From NCBI RefSeq assembly GCF_035497915.1, contig NZ_DATJCS010000036.1, positions 1 through 64,000 of the forward strand: a stretch of DNA of 64,000 nucleotides. Direction: 5' to 3'. This stretch comes from Serpens sp035497915 (GTDB lineage: Bacteria > Pseudomonadota > Gammaproteobacteria > Pseudomonadales > Pseudomonadaceae). A program made the position numbers and the translations under genes. The notes under the pieces were generated by a model that was given only the letters and a program-made list of their open reading frames with translations, was not told the DNA's origin and did no database searches. The first letter of the stretch is position 1. Each line of letters starts with the position of its first letter. Of this stretch, positions 42,439 to 49,746 are shown piece by piece.

Positions 42439-42932
42439 GCGGCCTCCTGGCAGCGCGCGCACAGGCCGACCACTTCGACGGTCTGCTGCTCGACCTGGAA
42501 GCCGACACTCCGCGCGCCGGCGACGATCGCTTCGCTGATGGCCGCCTGCTCCAGCTCGATGGCGGTCCGGCATTCGCGACAGATCAGAAACTGGCCCTGG
42601 TGGCTGTGCTCCGGGCGGACGCAGCCGATGAAGGCGTTCAGCGAGGCGATGCGGTGGATCAGGCCGTTCTCCATGAGGAAATCCAGTGCCCGATACACGG
42701 TGGGTGGCGCGGCGCGGCGGCCGTCCTCCTCGCTCAGGGTGCCGAGGATGTCGTAGGCGCCGAGCGGCTTGTGGCTCTGCCAGACCAGCTCCAGCACGCG
42801 TCGGCGCAGGGCGGTCAGACGCACGCCCTGACGGGCGCAGAGCGCGTCGGCATCGGCCAGCGCGCTATCGACGCACTGGGAGTGGTCGTGCGGCAGGCAG
42901 GCCAGCGGAGTGTCGGGAAGGGGTCGATACAT
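42435..42932 (-). CDS. zur: Zinc uptake repressor, Fur family
   Basis: 165 residues. The winged-helix part (~20-85) carries LTALRRRVLELVWQSHKPLGAYDIL and RRAAPPTVYRALDFLMENGLIHRI. The dimer domain has the structural zinc site CRECRTAI and a second CARC at the end (GLCARCQEA). It represses zinc uptake when zinc is bound. It is first in the zur-znuC-znuB operon and divergent from znuA across 62 bp that contain a Zur box, so it likely controls itself. Confidence 0.94.
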   Translation of the reverse strand: MYRPLPDTPLACLPHDHSQCVDSALADADALCARQGVRLTALRRRVLELVWQSHKPLGAYDILGTLSEEDGRRAAPPTVYRALDFLMENGLIHRIASLNAFIGCVRPEHSHQGQFLICRECRTAIELEQAAISEAIVAGARSVGFQVEQQTVEVVGLCARCQEAA

Positions 42933-42957
42933 GGCGGCGACGTCGAGTGAAAGAGAC

Positions 42958-42970
42958 GTTATTCTATAAC
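42958..42970. promoter_or_regulatory. Zur box between zur and znuA
   Basis: GTTATTCTATAAC is a perfect 5+5 palindrome that matches the gammaproteobacterial Zur core GTTATA-n-TATAAC closely. It lies in the 62-bp gap between the divergent zur and znuA starts, 25 bases from each, and can silence both directions. Confidence 0.85.
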
Positions 42971-42994
42971 CCTTTCCCTCCGAGTGTCGCTGTC

Positions 42995-43960
42995 GTGCTG
43001 CTACGTCTGTCCGCTGTTCTGCTGCTGTGTCTGGCTTCGCTGACCGCCCGTGCCGAAGTCGCCCTGCTCACCAGCATCAAGCCCCTGCAACTGATCGCCG
43101 CCGCCGTGCAGGATGGTGTCGGCACGCCCGACGTGCTGCTGCCGCCGGGCGCGTCCGCGCACCACTACATGCTCAAGCCCTCGGAGGTGCGCCGCCTGCG
43201 CCAGGCCTCGCTGTTCTACTGGGTCGGGCCGGATCTGGAGAGCTTTCTGCCCCGCCTGCTGGAGGGCCGCGACGCGCCCAGCCTGGCCGTGCAGGCGCTG
43301 CCGGGCCTGCAACTGCGGCACTTCGGCGAGGAACATGCCGGCCATGACCACGACGAGCACGACGATAAGCATGGCAGCCACGACGATCACGAGGCCGAGG
43401 TGGCGCATGACGATCACGACGACGACCATCGCCCCGGCAGCCTGGATGCCCACCTCTGGCTGCTGCCGGCCAATGCCCGGGTGATCGCCGCGCGCATGGC
43501 CGACGACCTGGCCGCGCGCGATCCGGCCAATGCCGCGCGCTACCGGACCAACCTGGCGGCCTTCGAGCAGCGTCTGGACGCGCTGGACCAGCGCCTGCGG
43601 ACACGACTGGCGCCGCTGGCGAACCAACCCTACTTCGTGTTCCACGAGGCCTACGACTATTTCGAGGCGGCCTATGGCCTGCGCCATGCCGGGGTGTTCA
43701 GCCTGGGCGAAGTGCAGCCCGGCGCGCGGCAGGTGGCCGAACTGCGCGAACGCCTGCGCGAAGCCGGGCCCACCTGCGTGTTCTACGAGCCGCCGCAGGC
43801 ACCGCGCCTGGCCCAGACGCTGATCGAGGGCCTGCCGGTGCGCCTGGCGCCGCTGGATGCGCTGGGTTACGAGCTGCCCGTGGACGCCCGCGCCTATGAG
43901 CACCTGCTGGAAACCCTCGGCGAGCAACTCGCCGGCTGCCTGACTCCAGCCGCGCGCTAG
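42995..43960 (+). CDS. znuA: Zinc ABC transporter substrate-binding protein
   Basis: 321 residues starting at GTG 42995 (VLLRLSAVLLLCLASLTARAEV is the signal peptide). No ATG gives a signal peptide in this frame; the frame open to 42686 is a shadow of zur. Zinc ligands are in ASAHHYMLKPSEVRRL, LDAHLWLLPAN and FVFHEAYDYF. A His/Asp-rich loop fills residues ~113-146 (GHDHDEHDDKH, HDDHDDDH), the metal-capturing loop of ZnuA. It delivers zinc to ZnuB in the periplasm. Confidence 0.93.
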   Translation: MLLRLSAVLLLCLASLTARAEVALLTSIKPLQLIAAAVQDGVGTPDVLLPPGASAHHYMLKPSEVRRLRQASLFYWVGPDLESFLPRLLEGRDAPSLAVQALPGLQLRHFGEEHAGHDHDEHDDKHGSHDDHEAEVAHDDHDDDHRPGSLDAHLWLLPANARVIAARMADDLAARDPANAARYRTNLAAFEQRLDALDQRLRTRLAPLANQPYFVFHEAYDYFEAAYGLRHAGVFSLGEVQPGARQVAELRERLREAGPTCVFYEPPQAPRLAQTLIEGLPVRLAPLDALGYELPVDARAYEHLLETLGEQLAGCLTPAAR

Positions 43961-43983
43961 AGCCCGGGCCGCGCCCACCGCCA

Positions 43984-44058
43984 CCGGCCGGAATCAACCG
44001 GCCGGCCGTCGCCGAAATGCCTGCTTTTGCAGGGCCGGCTTTACGCCGGCCAGCGGCG
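43984..44058. repeat. REP units upstream of nrdJ
   Basis: CCGGCCGG-AATCAA-CCGGCCGG (43984-44005) is an 8-bp perfect hairpin and could also end znuA transcription, although no T tract follows. At 44032-44051 a single REP core GGCCGGCTTTACGCCGGCC with AGCGG tail repeats the unit at 40124-40151. Confidence 0.65.
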
Positions 44059-44224
44059 TCTAGCTCGGCCCCGCAGATTCGGCCGACGAATGGCTCGCCG
44101 CCCCGCCGTTTTCCACTTTTCAGACCAGCTGCCGGCACCCGCACAACCCGCCTGGCGTCTGACGCTTAGCGACGAAGTCGACATTTTCAGCGACTGCGGC
44201 ATCTCGGCCGTTGAACCGTAACGC
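44059..44224. other. Gap without a gene upstream of the nrdJ control region
   Basis: Part of the 402-bp gap between znuA and nrdJ (43961-44362). Open frames on both strands are short or are tails of shadows of nrdJ. I see no RNA gene or strong hairpin in this stretch. The rest of the gap holds REP units (43984-44058), NrdR boxes (44225-44272) and a promoter (44314-44319). Confidence 0.5.
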
Positions 44225-44272
44225 AGGGCAGGTATTGTGTCTGCTTGTTCCGGCACCCACTAGATAAAGTGT
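44225..44272 (+). promoter_or_regulatory. Two NrdR boxes in front of nrdJ
   Basis: The downstream box CCACTAGATAAAGTGT (44257-44272) matches NrdR consensus ACACWATATATNGNGT except at three fixed positions. The upstream box AGGGCAGGTATTGTGT (44225-44240) matches mainly in its right half. The two 16-mers are 32 bp apart start to start, the usual three-helical-turn spacing of paired NrdR boxes. They imply repression by NrdR with ATP/dATP. Confidence 0.72.
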
Positions 44273-44313
44273 TCGGGAAAATGCCAGGGACTTTCGCTCG
44301 GGCTGTATTGGAG

Positions 44314-44319
44314 TACAAT
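44314..44319 (+). promoter_or_regulatory. Candidate -10 element for nrdJ
   Basis: TACAAT at 44314-44319, 49 bases before the start codon and 42 bases downstream of the second NrdR box. The -35 at 17 bp (CTTTCG, 44291-44296) is poor, so the call is tentative. Confidence 0.45.
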
Positions 44320-44362
44320 CCGCAGCCTTTTTTTCAACCCCTTGCGAATGAGGCAGACGCGC

Positions 44363-46510
44363 ATGGCGAAGACCGATGGGCCGATGACGGCGGGCAAACA
44401 GACTTTTGAAATCGCCCTGCAGGCGGCTTCCGAAGACATCTGGGCGCAGAAGTACCGCCTGACGGACAAGGACGGCACCCCCATCGATGGCGATGTGGAC
44501 GATACCTGGAAGCGTGTCGCCCGTTCGCTGGCCGAGGTGGAAGCACCCGAACGGCGCGAGTACTGGCACGAGCAGTTCCTCTGGGCGCTGCGCAATGGCG
44601 CGATTCCCGCCGGACGCATCATCTCCAACGCTGGCGCGTTGGATTACAAGCCGGCAACCTCGACCATCAACTGCACCGTGTCGGCGACCATTCGCGACTC
44701 GATGGACGAGATTCTCGGCAAGGTCCACGAGGCCGGCCTGACCCTCAAGGCCGGCTGCGGCATCGGCTACGAATTCAGCACCCTGCGGCCGCGCGGCTCG
44801 TTTGTTTCCGGGGCCGGCGCGCACACCAGTGGCCCGCTGTCGTTCATGGATATCTTCGACAAGATGTGCTTCACCGTGAGCTCCGCCGGCGGCCGCCGCG
44901 GCGCGCAGATGGGCACCTTCGACGTCTGCCACCCGGACGTGCGCGAATTCATCCGCGCCAAGCGTGAAGATGGCCGCCTGCGCCAGTTCAACCTGAGCCT
45001 GCTGATTACCGACGAGTTCATGCAGTCGGTGGAAAACGACGGCGAGTGGCCGCTGATCTTCCCGGTGCACCCCAAGGAACGCCACGAGGTCGACCTGGAC
45101 GACGCCAGCCAGGTGCTGTGGCGCGAGTGGCCGATCCACGACGACTACATCGTGCGCGATGACGGCCTGGTGGCCTGCCGCGTGTACGGTCGCGTCAAGG
45201 CGCGTCACCTGTGGGACATGATCATGGTCTCCACCTATGACTTCGCCGAACCGGGCTTCATCCTCATCGACCGCGTCAACCAGCTGAACAACAACTGGTG
45301 GTGCGAGGCGATCCGCGCCACCAACCCGTGCGGCGAGCAGCCGCTGCCGCCCTACGGCTCCTGCCTGCTGGGCTCGGTGAACCTGACCCGCTTCGTGATC
45401 GACCCGTTCGGCGCCGAGGCGCGTTTCGACTGGGACAAGTACCGCAAGGTGGTGCGCATCTTCACCCGCATGCTGGACAACGTGGTGGAGATCAACGGCC
45501 TGCCGCTCGAGCAGCAGCGCCACGAGATCCTGCACAAGCGCCGCCACGGCATGGGCTTCCTGGGCCTGGGCTCGACCCTGACCCTGCTGAAGATGCGTTA
45601 CGGCAGCCCGGAAGCCTGCGTGTTCACCGAGGAAGTGGCGCGCGAGATGGCCGTGGTCGGCTGGGAAGAGGCGCTGGAACTGTCCCGCGAAAAGGGCCCG
45701 GCCCCGCTGCTGGCCGAGGAATTCCCGGTGACCGCCGAGATGCTGCGCAAGCGTCCGGAAATGGCCAAGGACGGCTACAAGGTCGGCGACCAGGTGCCCG
45801 GCCGCGTGCTGCACGCCAAGTACTCGCGCTACATGCAGCGCCTGGCCGAATACGCGCCGCAGCTGATCGAGGCGCTGGCCGAACAGGGCGCGCGCTTCAC
45901 CCACCACAGCTCCATCGCGCCGACCGGCACCATCAGCCTGAGCCTGGCCAACAACGCCTCCAACGGCATCGAGCCGAGCTTCGCCCACAAGTACTCGCGC
46001 AACGTGATCCGCACTGGCCGCAAGGCCAAGGAAAAGGTCGACGTGTTCAGCTTCGAGCTGCTGGCCTACCGCACGCTGGTCAACGCCAAGGCCGAGCCGG
46101 GCAGCGAGGATCCGGCCTGCAAGCTGCCGGACTACTTCGTGGCCGCCGACGACATCGGCCCGACCCAGCACGTGGACATCCAGGCCGCCGCCCAGAAGTG
46201 GGTGGACTCGTCGATTTCCAAGACCGCCAACGTGCCGACCGACTATCCGTTCGAGGCGTTCAAGGACATCTACCGCTACGCCTGGCGCCAGGGCCTGAAA
46301 GGCTGCACCACGTTCCGCTTCAACCCCAAGGCCTTCCAGGGCGTGCTGGTCAAGGAAGCGGACCTGGAGAACACCCTGTACCGCTTCGAGCTGGAAGACG
46401 GCAGCGTGGTCGAGTTCAAGGGCAACGCCATGGTCGAGTACGACGGCGAGGTGAACACCGCCGCCAACCTGTTCGACGCCCTCAAGGAAGGCTATTACGG
46501 CAAGTACTGA
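44363..46510 (+). CDS. nrdJ: Adenosylcobalamin-dependent ribonucleotide reductase, large part (NrdJa)
   Basis: 715 residues from the ATG at 44363, which has GAGG nine bases upstream; an ATG at 44348 and a TTG at 44342 are alternatives. Class II RNR uses B12 to reduce nucleotides to deoxynucleotides with or without oxygen. The thiyl-radical Cys is Cys323 in TNPCGEQPLPP. Cys104 in TSTINCTVSA is the expected first redox Cys. The C-terminal zinc part is on the next gene. NrdR boxes upstream indicate nucleotide control. In P. aeruginosa this enzyme is also split in two genes, so the break is not a frameshift in this strain. Confidence 0.95.
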   Translation: MAKTDGPMTAGKQTFEIALQAASEDIWAQKYRLTDKDGTPIDGDVDDTWKRVARSLAEVEAPERREYWHEQFLWALRNGAIPAGRIISNAGALDYKPATSTINCTVSATIRDSMDEILGKVHEAGLTLKAGCGIGYEFSTLRPRGSFVSGAGAHTSGPLSFMDIFDKMCFTVSSAGGRRGAQMGTFDVCHPDVREFIRAKREDGRLRQFNLSLLITDEFMQSVENDGEWPLIFPVHPKERHEVDLDDASQVLWREWPIHDDYIVRDDGLVACRVYGRVKARHLWDMIMVSTYDFAEPGFILIDRVNQLNNNWWCEAIRATNPCGEQPLPPYGSCLLGSVNLTRFVIDPFGAEARFDWDKYRKVVRIFTRMLDNVVEINGLPLEQQRHEILHKRRHGMGFLGLGSTLTLLKMRYGSPEACVFTEEVAREMAVVGWEEALELSREKGPAPLLAEEFPVTAEMLRKRPEMAKDGYKVGDQVPGRVLHAKYSRYMQRLAEYAPQLIEALAEQGARFTHHSSIAPTGTISLSLANNASNGIEPSFAHKYSRNVIRTGRKAKEKVDVFSFELLAYRTLVNAKAEPGSEDPACKLPDYFVAADDIGPTQHVDIQAAAQKWVDSSISKTANVPTDYPFEAFKDIYRYAWRQGLKGCTTFRFNPKAFQGVLVKEADLENTLYRFELEDGSVVEFKGNAMVEYDGEVNTAANLFDALKEGYYGKY

Positions 46511-46568
46511 GGCCGTTTCATTTTTGCAGGGTCGGGCGCCGGGGGCGTCCGGCCGGGAGTAGATTGCT

Positions 46569-47294
46569 ATGACCGTGAAGATCGAAAAACGCATCAAGGG
46601 CTTCAAGGTGGTCGACCAGACCCTGGAGCGCCCCGCCGCCGCCAAGGAAAGCGAAACGGCTGCCGCGCCCCAGCCGGTCGCGGCGCTCGCCGCCGCCGCG
46701 CCGGTACAGATGGACGAGACGCTGCAGCGTCCGGAAACCCTGATCGGCATGACCTACAAGATCAAGTCGCCGCTGTTCGAGCACGCGCTGTACGTCACCA
46801 TCAACGACGTGGTGCTCAACGCCGGCACGCCGTTCGAGCAGCGCCGGCCCTTCGAGATCTTCATCAACTCGAAGAACATGGACCACTTCCAGTGGATCGT
46901 GGCGCTCACCCGCATCATGTCCGCCGTGTTCCGCAAGGGCGGCGACTGCACCTTCCTGGTGGAAGAGATGAAGGCGGTGTTCGACCCGCGCGGCGGCTAC
47001 CTGAAGAAGGGCGGCATCTACATGCCGTCGATCGTCGCCGAGATCGGCGGCGTGGTGGAACGCCACCTGATCAGCATCGGCATGATGGAAGGCCAGGGTC
47101 TGGACGAGGCGCAGCGCCAGTACCTGGCGGAAAAGCGCGCCGCCTACGAGGCCACCCAGGGCGCGACGACCGCCGAACCCGGCGAAGGCTTCCCCGCCGG
47201 CGCCCAGCTGTGCGGCAAGTGCAGCACCAAGGCCGTGGTGCAGATGGACGGTTGCGCCACCTGCCTGAACTGCGGGCACTCCAAGTGCGGCTAG
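46569..47294 (+). CDS. nrdJ: Adenosylcobalamin-dependent ribonucleotide reductase, C-terminal part (NrdJb)
   Basis: 241 residues, the second half of the split class II RNR. After a flexible Ala/Pro-rich linker (~30-55), the core follows (EQRRPFEIFINSKNMDHFQW, RIMSAVFRKGGDCTFLVEEM). The C-terminus is a CxxC zinc ribbon (LCGKCSTKAVV, CATCLNCGHSKCG) that contains the swinging Cys pair used to re-reduce the active site. It starts 58 bases after NrdJa and is followed by a strong terminator, so it is the operon's last gene. Confidence 0.93.
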   Translation: MTVKIEKRIKGFKVVDQTLERPAAAKESETAAAPQPVAALAAAAPVQMDETLQRPETLIGMTYKIKSPLFEHALYVTINDVVLNAGTPFEQRRPFEIFINSKNMDHFQWIVALTRIMSAVFRKGGDCTFLVEEMKAVFDPRGGYLKKGGIYMPSIVAEIGGVVERHLISIGMMEGQGLDEAQRQYLAEKRAAYEATQGATTAEPGEGFPAGAQLCGKCSTKAVVQMDGCATCLNCGHSKCG

Positions 47295-47314
47295 GCTGCG
47301 CCTGAGAAACCCAC

Positions 47315-47339
47315 AGCCCCGGCAATGCCGGGGCTTTTT
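47315..47339 (+). terminator. nrdJ: Intrinsic terminator of nrdJ
   Basis: AGCCCCGGC-AAT-GCCGGGGCT is a perfect 9-bp stem with a 3-base loop, followed by five T. It begins 21 bases after the stop of the second nrdJ gene. Confidence 0.92.
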
Positions 47340-47356
47340 CTTGGTGCCGACGCGAA

Positions 47357-47429
47357 TGTAGGAGCGGCTTCAGCCGCGATGCTCTTTGCTGTCCGTCCGT
47401 AAAAGCTCGCGGCTGAAGCCGCTCCTACA
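47357..47429. repeat. REPIN of the GTAGGAGCGGCTTCAGCCGCGA family
   Basis: Two perfect 23-bp inverted arms (47357-47379 and 47407-47429) flank 27 bases. Each arm holds the inner palindrome GCGGCTTCAGCCGC. This is the classic pseudomonad REP, mobilised in trans by a REP-associated transposase; no such transposase is in the window. It lies between the nrdJ terminator and the ZIP gene's stop. Confidence 0.9.
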
Positions 47430-47449
47430 AAAGCGTTCTTCGTGCCGCT

Positions 47450-48391
47450 TCAGCCCAGCGCGGTATCCAGAAACATCATCACCCCGAAGCCCGCCATCAG
47501 GCCGATGGTCGCCGGGGTCTGGTGGCCGTTGCGGTGGGTTTCCGGGATCACCTCGTGGGACACCACGAAGATCATCGCCCCGGCGGCCAGGCCCAGGCTC
47601 ACCGGGTAGGCGATGGCGAAACCGCTGGAGATGCCCAGGCCGACCAGCGCGCCCAGCGGCTCCATCAGCCCCGAGGCGATGGCTACCAGTACCGCGCCGA
47701 ACATCGACATCCCCACCACCCGCAGCGCCAGCACAACCGCCATGCCTTCGGGAATGTCCTGGATGGCGATGGCCGAAGTGAGCGGCAGACCGACGCTGAG
47801 GTCGCCCGCCGAGAAGCTGACGCCGATGGCCATGCCTTCCGGGATGTTGTGCAGGATGATCGCCAGCACGAACAGCCACACCCGGTTCAGGCGCTCGCAA
47901 TCCGGGCCGCAGGGGCCGGTGCTCTCGTGTTCGTGGGGGGTGAAGTAGTCGAGGCCGAGCATCAGCAGCACGCCGAGCGCCAGGCCGACCACCACGGTGA
48001 ACGCCGCCGCCGGGGCATTGCCGAAAATGCCTTCGGCGGCGTCCAGGCCCGGCAGGATCAGCGAGAAGGCGCTGGCCGCCAGCATCATGCCGGCGGTGAA
48101 ACCCAGCATGCTGTCCTGGGTGCGCACATGCACGGAGCGCAGCCCCATGGCGAGCAGCGCGCCCAGCGCGGTAGTGGCGAAGCCGGCGCCGCCGCCGAGC
48201 AGGACGTAGTTGAGGTGCACGCTGTGGCCGTTGCGCAGGGCATAGACGATGCTGGCGACCAGCAGGGCGATCACCACGGCGGCGGCCGCCGCCAGGCCAT
48301 AGGTGATCAGCGGGTTGGCCCTGGCGCGGGCGGCCCAGCCGCTGCGCAGTTCGGCGTACAGGCTGGGTGGCACTGGCTGGGTTTGGTCCAT
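47450..48391 (-). CDS. ZIP-family metal transporter (GufA branch)
   Basis: 313 residues with eight membrane helices. The two metal-binding helices are marked by LHNIPEGMAIGVSFSAGD and IQDIPEGMAVVLALR, and a late HEVIPE. The ATG at 48391 has GGAG seven bases before it; an open frame to 48697 is a shadow of thrB. It probably imports zinc or another divalent metal. It is encoded just downstream of thrB. No Zur box was seen in front of it. Confidence 0.88.
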   Translation of the reverse strand: MDQTQPVPPSLYAELRSGWAARARANPLITYGLAAAAAVVIALLVASIVYALRNGHSVHLNYVLLGGGAGFATTALGALLAMGLRSVHVRTQDSMLGFTAGMMLAASAFSLILPGLDAAEGIFGNAPAAAFTVVVGLALGVLLMLGLDYFTPHEHESTGPCGPDCERLNRVWLFVLAIILHNIPEGMAIGVSFSAGDLSVGLPLTSAIAIQDIPEGMAVVLALRVVGMSMFGAVLVAIASGLMEPLGALVGLGISSGFAIAYPVSLGLAAGAMIFVVSHEVIPETHRNGHQTPATIGLMAGFGVMMFLDTALG

Positions 48392-48432
48392 GGATGAGCT
48401 CCGGACTGGACGACGCGTCAAGCTTGCGCCGC

Positions 48433-49383
48433 TCAGAGCGCGAAAGGCAACGCCGAGGCGACCCGTTGCCGCTGGGTCAGCAGGCGACGGAACTCCTCCG
48501 GATCCTTGATCAGCACATCGCGACCGCGGTTCTCCTCGGCGGCGATCAGCCGCGACAGCCAGAAACGCAGGCAGGCCACGCGCAGCATCGCCGGCCAGAG
48601 TTCGGCCTCGGCCGGATGAAAGCGCCGGCGCGCCGAGTAGGCGCCCAGCAGCGCCTCGGTTCGTACCGGATCCAGCTGACCCTCGGCGTCCGAGCACCAG
48701 TCATTCGCGCAGATCGCCAGGTCGTAGAGCATCGGGCCCGAACAGGCGTTGTAGAAGTCGATCACGCCGGTCAGATGGCTGCCTTCGAACAGCGCGTTGT
48801 CGCGGAACAGGTCGGCGTGCAGGTTGGAACGGGGCAGCGCACGCAGGCGATCGGCCAGATGGTGCAGCTCGGCCAGCGCGCCGCGCAGCAGGGGCAACTG
48901 TTCCTCCGGCAGGCTCAGGGCCACGCTGGGGCCCTGCTCCAGCATCCAGTCCAGGCCGCGATCGCTGGGCCGTTCCAGGGGCGCGTCGAGGGTGGCCAGG
49001 TGCAGACGGGCCAGCCAGTCGCCCAGTTCGGCGCACTGATGGACATTCGGCGCCTGCACATGCCGACCGGGCAGACGCGGCTGCAGCAGCGCGGGCTTGT
49101 CGGCCAGCCGCCGCAGGGCTTCGCCGTCACGGGTGCGCAGGGCAAAGGGCACCGCCAGTCCGGCGTCGTGCAGCACGTCGAGCAGTTGGATGAAGAACGG
49201 CAACTCGTCCTGCGCGCCCCGCTCCACCAGGGTCAGGACGAACTCGCCCTGCTCCAGGCTGACGAAGAAGTTGCTGTTCTCGGTCCCCTCGGCGATGCCC
49301 TGGAAGTCCACCAGGCGACCGAGCCCGTAGGGGGCCAGGAAGTCTTCCAGTTCATGGTGCTCGAGGGGCGTGAACACGGACAT
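48433..49383 (-). CDS. thrB: Homoserine kinase (ThrB2, APH-fold)
   Basis: 316 residues. It has an aminoglycoside-phosphotransferase fold, the form of homoserine kinase used by pseudomonads in place of the GHMP-type E. coli ThrB. Marks are GTENSNFFV near the ATP site and the catalytic loop SNLHADLFRDNALF with His-x-Asp and Asn, then GVIDFYNAC for metal binding. It phosphorylates homoserine on the threonine path. It is followed by the ZIP gene and preceded by a DUF2782 gene at seven bases. Confidence 0.93.
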   Translation of the reverse strand: MSVFTPLEHHELEDFLAPYGLGRLVDFQGIAEGTENSNFFVSLEQGEFVLTLVERGAQDELPFFIQLLDVLHDAGLAVPFALRTRDGEALRRLADKPALLQPRLPGRHVQAPNVHQCAELGDWLARLHLATLDAPLERPSDRGLDWMLEQGPSVALSLPEEQLPLLRGALAELHHLADRLRALPRSNLHADLFRDNALFEGSHLTGVIDFYNACSGPMLYDLAICANDWCSDAEGQLDPVRTEALLGAYSARRRFHPAEAELWPAMLRVACLRFWLSRLIAAEENRGRDVLIKDPEEFRRLLTQRQRVASALPFAL

Positions 49384-49389
49384 GGCGGT

Positions 49390-49668
49390 CTACCAGCGGA
49401 AGATTTCCCAGGCGGGAATCAGCATGTCGGGTTTGTCGGCGCGCACGAAATTGTCGCTGCCGTCGGCACGCACCAGGAAATAGGGCGGGCCCTTCTTGGG
49501 CGTCACCTTGATCGCATAGAGGAAGCCGTTGACCCGGTACTCCTCAATGCGTTTGTCGCCCTCCTGGCGAATGGTGACCTCCGGCTCGGCATCCACCGGA
49601 TCCTGAGCCGCAGCACACAACGGCAGGGCCAGCAGGCCGGCCAACAGCAGGTGATTCAAAGCGCGCAT
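49390..49668 (-). CDS. Exported DUF2782 protein
   Basis: 92 residues. Signal peptide MRALNHLLLAGLLALPLCAAAQ is followed by a compact domain (VTIRQEGDKRIEEYRVNGFLYAIKVTPKKGPPYFLV) typical of DUF2782. The family sits between polA and thrB in pseudomonads. No enzymatic motif is seen; it may be periplasmic. Its stop is six bases from the thrB start, so the genes are probably co-transcribed. Confidence 0.87.
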   Translation of the reverse strand: MRALNHLLLAGLLALPLCAAAQDPVDAEPEVTIRQEGDKRIEEYRVNGFLYAIKVTPKKGPPYFLVRADGSDNFVRADKPDMLIPAWEIFRW

Positions 49669-49746
49669 GGTACCCTTTGCCCCGATCTATCCATTAACAG
49701 GTACGGACATTCTAGCGCCGTGCCCGCGCAAAAGGTCGACCTGCAC

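Noticed and set aside
46511..46568. Possible frameshift separating two halves of ribonucleotide reductase
   Set aside because: The split into two genes is the known arrangement in P. aeruginosa. Each part has its own start, and the gap is 58 bases.
44120..46750. 876-codon open frame on the minus strand opposite nrdJ
   Set aside because: Antisense shadow of nrdJ; composition is of the wrong-frame type.
47357..47429. Inverted repeats as a CRISPR or attachment site
   Set aside because: Only one pair of arms with a genus-typical REP sequence; there is no repeat-spacer array or integrase.
48367..49746. In-frame extension of polA by 460 codons
   Set aside because: The extra sequence is antisense to thrB and DUF2782. 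PolA begins at MSQAPLVLVDGSSYLYR.
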